NCBI GenBank assembly: GCA_022495995.1
Contig: JAFEMH010003637.1
Coordinates: 186,001 to 250,000 of the forward strand
Length of the DNA stretch: 64,000 nt
From: Adenophora triphylla var. japonica
Taxonomy: Eukaryota > Streptophyta > Magnoliopsida > Asterales > Campanulaceae
Direction: 5' to 3'
The notes under the pieces are model-generated. The model ran no database searches. It had not been told where the DNA came from and saw nothing but the letters and a program-made list of their open reading frames with translations. Of this stretch, positions 58,201 to 64,000 are shown piece after piece. The translations under genes and the position numbers were made by a program. Numbering within the stretch: position 1 is the stretch's first letter; each line of letters opens with the position of its first letter.

Positions 58201-61200
58201 TACAAACTGAAACAAGTCAGTACTCATTCAAATAGAAGAAGACCATTGTCATAGTACTCTCCCACCTGCATGCGATATGCACCTTCTAGCTGCTCAGCAA
58301 CATCTTCACGAAATGGAAGCCAATCAAGACTCCCTTTACGAGCAAACCAGTGACCTCTCAGCACACGCCTATTTTCTCCATTCCAGTAAACAGGAAAACT
58401 ATGTCTCCTGACCAAGTCTACCTGCAGTAGTAAGTATACAACATTCACGAAGTAATCAGAAACTCAAGAAAATAATGGTTTTGAGTTCTTATATCACCAG
58501 TTCTATGGTATACATCAAGAAAAGGTACAACTAGTAGATGGGCCATGCTACTATCATAAGATTTCATCTCCCCTCTTCCCTCCCTTTCTTCCCTCGCCAC
58601 ATACAAAGTATGCATCAAGAAAAGAGTCAATCAGAAGATGAACCTTTCATTCAGGACAACATATCTTCATGGACTCACTATCGACTGTGGAAGCCCAAAG
58701 TCCATGTGCCATCAAACAAGCCCCTTTGATTTATTGAAAGGTTTCCTTGATAGAATAGGAGTATCAATATCATTTATTTAGTTCCTTATTGAAAGGCCAG
58801 GAAATCAAAAGTATGCGCCTTGAAACTTGGCACCATGAAAGTTCTAATTTCCACTACTCACACAAATCACGTCAAACCACATAAGATCTATGAAAACATT
58901 GTCAAGAAATGAAGTAATGATACCTCATACAGCCCTCCCTTCACAGGAACACCAACTCTCTCTTCTTCAATTTCATATAGTTTGGATTGAGTACGCACTA
59001 GAGAAGATGTTTTTTTCTGTGAATCCAATTCAGAGCTTGAAGTGGGCGGCCCTTTTGGACCTTCACTACACTCTGCATACTCTTTCCACCAACTGCAGAG
59101 CAACTCTTCCTCTCGCTGTACATGCATATTCAGCAAATGACATAAGTTGAAAGGAACTGCATCCATAAATTCCATAAAAAAACATCAAATCTATAAGCAT
59201 ATGTTCTAAGCATCAGATACAAGTGCAATAACTGTGTTAGGCAGCCAACATATTTACAAGCTTAAGTTGTTACAGAGGCCCAACAATATACATAAAGCCT
59301 CAACACTCCATCTCATGCTGACCCCACTTGCACGTGGAAAGACAAAATGCAGGGTATGACAAACCAAACAGGATATCAGCTTGTGACTAATAATATTGAG
59401 TGAAACAAATGTAAGCCAGGAGACTCAACTACAGGGCCTTGCATAACAAGAGCTCGATACCATATTAATAACCAACCCATACAAAAGATTAAGCTGTTAA
59501 GAAGACTCATCCACGTATATTAAGCTTAAACAAAAATAACCCACCAACAGAAATTGTTTAAAATAAGGATAACTATTATATAACAACTAAGAAATCAGCA
59601 ATATATACCTGCAAGAATGTTGCCTCTATTGCAAGAGAATCTCTCATACCGAATCGAAAATAATCACCTTTTCCAACTATTTCCGTACCTGGGACAGCGG
59701 CGGCAAGCTCTACACAAAAGCAGAGGCAGTAAACATCATCAATCCATACACATGTTTAACATAGTGCTCACAAATTACAAATCTGTAAATAAGGCTGACA
59801 CAGTAGACAAGATGATTATAAATTCTAGAAGAAAACATTTTCCCCAGAAAGTTAGCTTAAAAGCTTGAGGAATATAACTAGTATATCCCAACTAACCAAA
59901 AGATGTTTCCAAGAATTGCCTACCTGCTGTGATTTGAAAAATTATGAATATGAAAAGCAATATATCTCTGTCTCCAGTCTTACTCAATATCTGCCAGAAT
60001 CATACTCCCTCTGTCCAGGAATAAATGTCGCACTTTCCATTTTGGTTCGTCCCAAAATAAATGTCGTGTTTCCAAATAAGGAAAGTGACGTAGTGCAATT
60101 TTAGCATTGTGCAAACTAGTAAAGCACCTTTCCTTTAAAACGTTGACTAGTCAACCGGGAAATTTATTCTGGGACGGAGGGAGTATGTATATAAGAAGAA
60201 GTGATTGAACAAGATGCAAGAAAGAAACTCCTAAATCGAACTAATGTTGGGAGTGGTGGGAGTGGAGGAAAGAAGAGGGTCATGGATGTGTTAGGCCTCA
60301 CCCGACATAGGGGATGATGTCATTCTTCACCTAATCAGTTTGCATCTAATAAAGGCTCCCATTAGATTTTAGGAGAGTCAGTGAAGGAGAGCAACTATTC
60401 CTAACAGTTATTTTCGGACGATATGCCCATAGCTTGCTTTCCTTTTTCTTGAAGATATATTCATCTAATAGAACTTCCATTTCTCTAAAGCTTTGACGTG
60501 TGTAGGTAGTAGAGTTATCTACTTCAATTGAAAGTCTCTCGTCTTATCACTTATTTTGCATTTAAAATGTGTGATCATATATTCCCTCACTCCCTAAGGA
60601 ATAGGCGCCAATAATAGAACGCACATCGAGAGTACTCCCCGTGAGGAGTCTAATAAGGCTGGGTTCCAAAGCCCCTTTATTAAGAGCTGGAGCAATCCTC
60701 ACTCGACAGCGTAGTCCTTGCTTAGGCAAGCTACGTGAGCTAATCCATTCAGTAGCCCTATCTCTTTCTTGATTTGATCAGTTCCAGTCTTACTCAATGT
60801 CTGCCAGAATCATATATAAGAAGAAGTGATTGAGCAAGAGGCAAGAAAGAAACTCCTAAATCGAACTAATGTTGGGAGTGGTGGGAGTAGAGGAAATAAG
60901 TGGGTCATGGATGTGTTAGGCCTCACCTGACTAAGGGGATGGTGACATTCTACACCTAATTAGTTTCCATCCAATAAATTCTCCCATTAGATTCTAGGAG
61001 CGTCAGTGAAGGAGAGCAACTATTGCTAACAATTATAGTGGCCCTTTTAGGCTTCCCTTTTCTGATGATATGCCCACAGCTTGCTCTCCTTTTCATGAAG
61101 ATAAATTCATCTTATAGAACTTCATTTTTCTAAAGCTTTGATGAGGGTAGGTAGTGGAGTTGGCTACTTCACTTGAAAGTCTCTTGTCTTATCACTTATT

Positions 61201-62214
61201 TTGCATTTAAAATGTGTGACCATATCTTCTTCTTACCCATTTCTTTCCACATGTAGCTCTATCTCCCACTCTACCTCTTCCCACCCCTTTCATTTGGAAA
61301 GGCTCCCTAAGATCACATCTAAACCTCAACAATATTAATATTAGAAATCTTTGTACTTGTGAATATGTATACCATGCTGCAAACTTAACACTATGGATTT
61401 TTTCATCGCATATTCATGTTCATACAAATATATAGCATAGTTTTAAGCTCGCATCACATACTCTAAGAATAAAATAGAGAGCTCACAGTTCTTTCCACAC
61501 AAAATTCAATACCTTACTCATATCTTAAACAGGAAACCTATCAACAAGGAGAATAGCTAGTAGGGAATTTACAAAAGCTGGCTGATTGTTGTAGCGATCA
61601 AAAAATTATAACAACAACAGAATCTATCACTGTGAGGTATCTCTCCTAATATGTACGACCATCAGTTACAGAGATAACGGTGTAGGGTCATATAGGCAAC
61701 AACTGACAATGAAAGCTTAAGATGATGGTTGAAGCAGGCAAAGTCTACATATCATCACTCTGTTAGTTAAGTGTTTGGTTGCTGCAAAATCTAGTACTAA
61801 GGTCAATTAGCCGCCTCAACAAAGTTGAATGACTCACTAAGATCAAATATCACAGCATACATTACCTTTCCCAGTTACAAACTTCCTATTAAAAATGCAC
61901 TATCATGCAATCAACATAAACATAAAGTCTTCAAAACAGATTGAAAATATTCAAAACTAACCGTCTTCGGCAAGGGGAACCTTGCAGAAGTACCATCGAA
62001 CATCACCCCCATCAGACGGACTTCTTGTCTGTGCAAGATACTTCTGTCTCCCCTCACAATGCTCAATCTCATCAGCCAACCTTCTAATATTCGTAGGCGT
62101 GTTTTTCAACATTTCAAGGGAGATTTGTTCAGACTCCAATGAAGCAGCAGGTCCAGGAACTGATGCCACAGACTCCCCTTCAAATGCCCAATTGCTTCCC
62201 ACAGAGCTTGCCAT
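45767..62214 (-). CDS. SGR2: SGR2-like DDHD-domain phospholipase, 947 aa
   Basis: Twenty-one exons on the minus strand: 61962-62214, 59609-59709, 58924-59115, 58266-58421, 57903-57974, 57666-57818, 56808-56858, 55830-56000, 53578-53727, 52705-52770, 52048-52602, 51914-51968, 51707-51819, 49691-49763, 48850-48952, 48481-48574, 48347-48409, 47887-47929, 47636-47739, 47175-47221, 45767-45995. They total 2,844 nt with continuous phase. Landmarks: N-terminal GRQKYLAQTRSPSDGGDVRW; FVFMVHGIG-like HGIG (337-340); lipase nucleophile GHSLG (Ser about 462); a Ser/Asp/Glu-rich linker in exon 11 (about 480-640). The C-terminal DDHD domain has VDTFFAVGSPLG, FNIFHPFDPVAYR, GRVDHMLQ and NYWRDYD. Arabidopsis SGR2 (933 aa) is a phosphatidic-acid-preferring phospholipase A1-like protein at the vacuolar membrane of endodermal cells, needed for amyloplast movement and shoot gravitropism. 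All key residues are present, so a functional gene is likely. Confidence 0.94.
46051..46312. mobile_element. Stowaway-like MITE
   Basis: CTCCCTCCGTTCCCAAATGA and TCATTTGGGGACTATAGGGAG ends without the last base; TA flanks. SGR2 intron 20. Confidence 0.8.
47397..47628. mobile_element. Stowaway MITE beside a splice donor
   Basis: CTCCCTCCGTCCCATTAC and CTAATGGGACGGAGGGAG ends; TA flanks. It ends only 7 bp from exon 19 of SGR2 (47636), right behind the GT donor at 47634-47635. SGR2 intron 19. Confidence 0.88.
48664..48749 (+). repeat. (GT)n microsatellite, about 86 bp
   Basis: An uninterrupted GT run in intron 15 of the SGR2-like gene. It is likely polymorphic in length. Confidence 0.97.
49422..49531. 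mobile_element. 110-bp foldback element, MULE-like target duplication
   Basis: GATGCTCGGACTCTTTGGTT and its reverse AACCAAAGAGTCCGAGCATC form perfect arms around a GTGTCCGACACGGGTACGG core. The 9-bp GTTCAAGAC flanks both sides (49413-49421 and 49532-49540). SGR2 intron 14. Confidence 0.75.
49816..50097. mobile_element. Stowaway MITE
   Basis: CTCCCTCCGTCCCAGCCGAG and GGGTGGGACGGAGGGAG ends; TA flanks. SGR2 intron 13. Confidence 0.87.
50460..50715. mobile_element. Stowaway MITE
   Basis: CTCCCTCCGTCCCATAGAAC and TTTATGGGACGGAGGGAG ends; TA flanks. SGR2 intron 13. Confidence 0.88.
51150..51423. mobile_element. MULE-type foldback MITE (274 bp) with 9-bp TSD
   Basis: GGTTTTAATTCATTTTCAAT and ATTGAAAATGAATTTAAACC-like right end are inverted over about 115 bp (inner CCACTCTACTTT/AAAGTAGAGTGG). 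The TTAAAGTTT duplication is perfect at 51141-51149 and 51424-51432. SGR2 intron 13. Confidence 0.9.
51508..51650. mobile_element. Stowaway MITE, left end only
   Basis: TA then CTCCCTCCGTCCCACTTCAA and the interior GTGGGTAGAAGATTAGAGGA, as in 24899-25543. No right end is found. SGR2 intron 13. Confidence 0.65.
53019..53302. mobile_element. Stowaway MITE
   Basis: CTCCCTCCGTCCCATAATGA and TTTATGGGACGGAGGGAG ends; TA flanks. SGR2 intron 9. Confidence 0.88.
54206..54464. mobile_element. MULE-type foldback MITE (259 bp) with 9-bp TSD
   Basis: GGCTTAATTTCATTTTCAAC and GTTGAAAATGCAATTAAACC are inverted. The AATAAAATA duplication is perfect at 54197-54205 and 54465-54473. Same family as 51150-51423. 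SGR2 intron 8. Confidence 0.9.
54889..55450. mobile_element. hAT-like element rich in GAGCTCGAG palindromes (562 bp)
   Basis: TAGGGGCTGTAAACGAGCC and a right end GCGTAACAGCCCTA are inverted. The 8-bp duplication AGCATGGT is perfect at 54881-54888 and 55451-55458. The interior repeats ACGAGCCGAGCTCGAGCTTC with a TTTTTTGAAAAAAATCTG unit twice, and a TA microsatellite at about 55205-55236. SGR2 intron 8. Confidence 0.9.
59972..61222. repeat. direct duplication inside SGR2 intron 1
   Basis: The text from TCCAGTCTTACTCAATATCT (59972) recurs from 60783, offset 811 bp. Both copies run through GGTGGGAGT, TGTTAGGCCTCACC and GAGAGCAACTATT to CATTTAAAATGTGTGA (about 60580 and 61222). The first copy has a MITE insertion that the second lacks. 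A unique spacer of about 200 bp (60585-60780) separates them. Confidence 0.88.
60005..60183. mobile_element. Stowaway MITE (AGTTGACTTGTCAAC-related) with preserved empty site
   Basis: CTCCCTCTGTCCAGGAATAA and TTATTCTGGGACGGAGGGAG ends, TA on both sides. The duplicate at 60783 onward shows the uninterrupted GCCAGAATCATATATAAGAA. SGR2 intron 1. Confidence 0.9.
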
Positions 62215-62914
62215 ATTGTCAAAGGGTATATTCCAAAAACAGATTTTGATTCGGTCAAATCATCAAACAGGCGGTGTGCATGTGCACGTTACCTGAGCAA
62301 ATTACAATACTGGGTAAACCCCAATTCAAGCAACGGTAATTTTCCTATGGAGAAGGGCATGAATCAAATCAATCCATGCCCAGTTAAAGGGTACTATCTG
62401 ATCAAATTAAGAAACAAAATCGAAATGGGTATTGGGGAATCACGAAATTTTAAGGGAAAATACAAGGGTTTTATAATTTCACAGAGAATTCTCTTTTGGG
62501 GGAAACGAGAAGCTTGCAGAAGTTATCAAGAAAAACACATGGAATATTTAAATGTGCAAAACAGGGGGATAGCCATTAAAACAATTAAGCAACACCTTTT
62601 GAAAGCACAGGAAATTGGAATAAAAATTTGAGAAAAGAAATGATGAAAGTAGGGGTGGCGACCGCCTGATGCAACACATGGTAATTTAGAATAATTAATG
62701 CTAAGTTTAGGATTATAATTGATAGAGAGATATTTGGATGAAATGTCAATTTTTCATAACATTGGATAAAACAGGTATTATAGAATTTTAAGATTGAAAA
62801 AATTGATGATGTTGGTCAATACTTGACTGAATTTTCATGTGGTTTCATTATTTTATGAAAAAAAAAATAAGTTATTATAAATATAAATGTTAATCTATAA
62901 TTATATAATTATAT
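62215..62914 (-). promoter_or_regulatory. upstream region of the SGR2-like gene
   Basis: This is the 5' flank of the minus-strand SGR2-like gene; a leader intron here is possible. No TATA box can be chosen with confidence. No other gene is seen. Confidence 0.4.
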
Positions 62915-64000
62915 GGGTTAATGACCATTTAGGGCCTAAGGTCGTATAGCAGTCTTCGCGGGGGGCCTATGGTGGTTTCCTTGTCAATTTAGGGTATGTC
63001 ATTAAAAAAAAAAGACAAAAACTCATGTGAGAATATGAATATCCAAATCGTCTGATCCATCCATCCCGCCCAAAATGTACCTCATTCAAAATAACGTCTT
63101 TTTTTTTTTTTTTTTTTACAGAAGCTTCGTTCTCTCTCTCTCTATACGCGATTTGGCGATTCTACCTCCCAGTTTGCGACCTCGCCTCCCAAACCTCTCG
63201 CCTCCCAGGCCCGCCCGGTTCATCTCCCAAACGGATCGGAGTTGGGAAGATAGATCTGGAAGGTGAGGAGGTCGGAGAAGATAGATCTGGAAGAGGGAGG
63301 TAGGAGTGGGGGAGGGGTCGTCGTCGGTGGGGTGGTCGGAGTGGGAGGCGTCGCCTGAAGGTGGGGAGGGCAGAGGTCGCCGGAGGAGGCCCCATGGTCG
63401 CCGGCCAAATGAGAAAGGAGAGAGAGAGAGAGAAAGTGACGAAGCTTTCATCTTTGTCATTTGCTGCATAATATCATTTGTTGTTTGATTTCCTGCAAAT
63501 TCATCAATTGAATTTGTTGTTCTTCATATTTTCTTTGCTTCAAATTTCAGCGATTGAAATTGCTTCTACTCTGTTGTTGTTGAGTTTGAGATTCCTTGCA
63601 TAAAGCTTGTTTTCTTAGTGCTAAATCATGGAAAGTTCCTCTACGATGATGAATTTCTGTAAAAAAAAAAATAAAAAAAATGAAAAGTAATAGTTACTAT
63701 AACATAATGTAATAATTGAATGCATATAAAGTAATAGTTTGTATACATTAAAGTAATACATATATACGAGAAAAGTAATAGTATTTTTTCCTATGTTTTC
63801 TTCTGCTTTGACAAAGTAATACTTCTCATTTATTTAAGTAATAGTTGGAATTGCTATAAGTAATAGTACTACACTTGTGAAGTAATATTTTTTTTTTTAA
63901 CTATTAAAAAAAAAAAAAAAAGTGAAAAGTAATAGTTACTATAACATAATGTAATGTAATAATTGAATGCATATAAAGTAATAGTTTGTATACATTAAAG
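62915..64000. mobile_element. left part of a MULE related to 32453-34095
   Basis: It starts GGGTTAATGACCATTTAGGG, as in the TIR of the MULE at 32453, then follows the same rhythm (GTATAG, TCAATTTAGGG) with divergence. The right end is beyond the window. The interior at about 63120-63440 is GC-rich (GGAGGTCGGAG, GTCGCCGG) and unlike the surroundings. No transposase is seen. Confidence 0.6.
63681..64000 (+). repeat. direct repeat with AGTAATAG motifs, period about 242 bp
   Basis: TGAAAAGTAATAGTTACTAT at 63681 recurs at 63923, followed in both by GAATGCATATAAAGTAATAG. The second copy has an extra GTAAT. AAGTAATA recurs throughout the interval. Confidence 0.85.

Overview
This window is nuclear DNA from a flowering plant, almost certainly a eudicot and perhaps an asterid (asterid is a weak inference from TS-like SINEs). 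The evidence is spliced genes with plant GT-AG introns, plant-specific families (LEUNIG-type co-repressor, BASS2 plastid transporter, SGR2-type DDHD lipase, PDR-type ABCG transporter), plant LTR retrotransposons and a very high load of Stowaway-type MITEs with CTCCCTCCGTCCC ends.

Layout. 1-7124: 5' part of a decayed Ty3/gypsy element on the minus strand; its 5' LTR is 6304-7124 and its 3' LTR lies outside the window. 8067-8390: small plus-strand gene for an arabinogalactan-like GPI-anchored peptide. 10731-17674: plus-strand pseudogene of an ABCG32/PDR-type transporter, destroyed by a non-autonomous Ty1/copia element (11865-15214), a SINE, a gypsy LTR fragment and loss of most of its central exons. 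18023-24531: minus-strand LEUNIG_HOMOLOG-like gene; 14 exons join into one open frame of 639 aa. 26258-31817: plus-strand Ty3/gypsy element with a nearly intact pol and a rearranged gag/leader. 32021-34546: three transposons nested in one another (hAT > Stowaway > MULE), two with perfect target-site duplications. 35626-42844: minus-strand BASS2-type sodium/pyruvate cotransporter, 13 exons, 419 aa. 45767-62214: minus-strand SGR2-like phospholipase/DDHD gene, 21 exons, 947 aa. 62915-64000: left end of a Mutator-like element running off the window.

Exon coordinates for the three intact genes come from hand-reading GT/AG sites. In every case the phases close across all exons to the stop codon. 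The genes are functionally unrelated: transcriptional co-repression, plastid pyruvate import, vacuole/gravitropism-related lipase. The ABCG32-like and BASS2-like neighbours match an arrangement known in Arabidopsis (At2g26910/At2g26900), so part of the locus may be old synteny.

I did not find a convincing new biological system. The most informative features are the multiply hit ABCG32-like pseudogene with a very young deletion-derivative copia element, the three-level nested transposon, a MITE whose pre-insertion empty site survives in a local duplication, an inverted TS-SINE pair, dispersed CACTGACAC arrays, and a short LEUNIG-like protein whose last intron has a GC donor.
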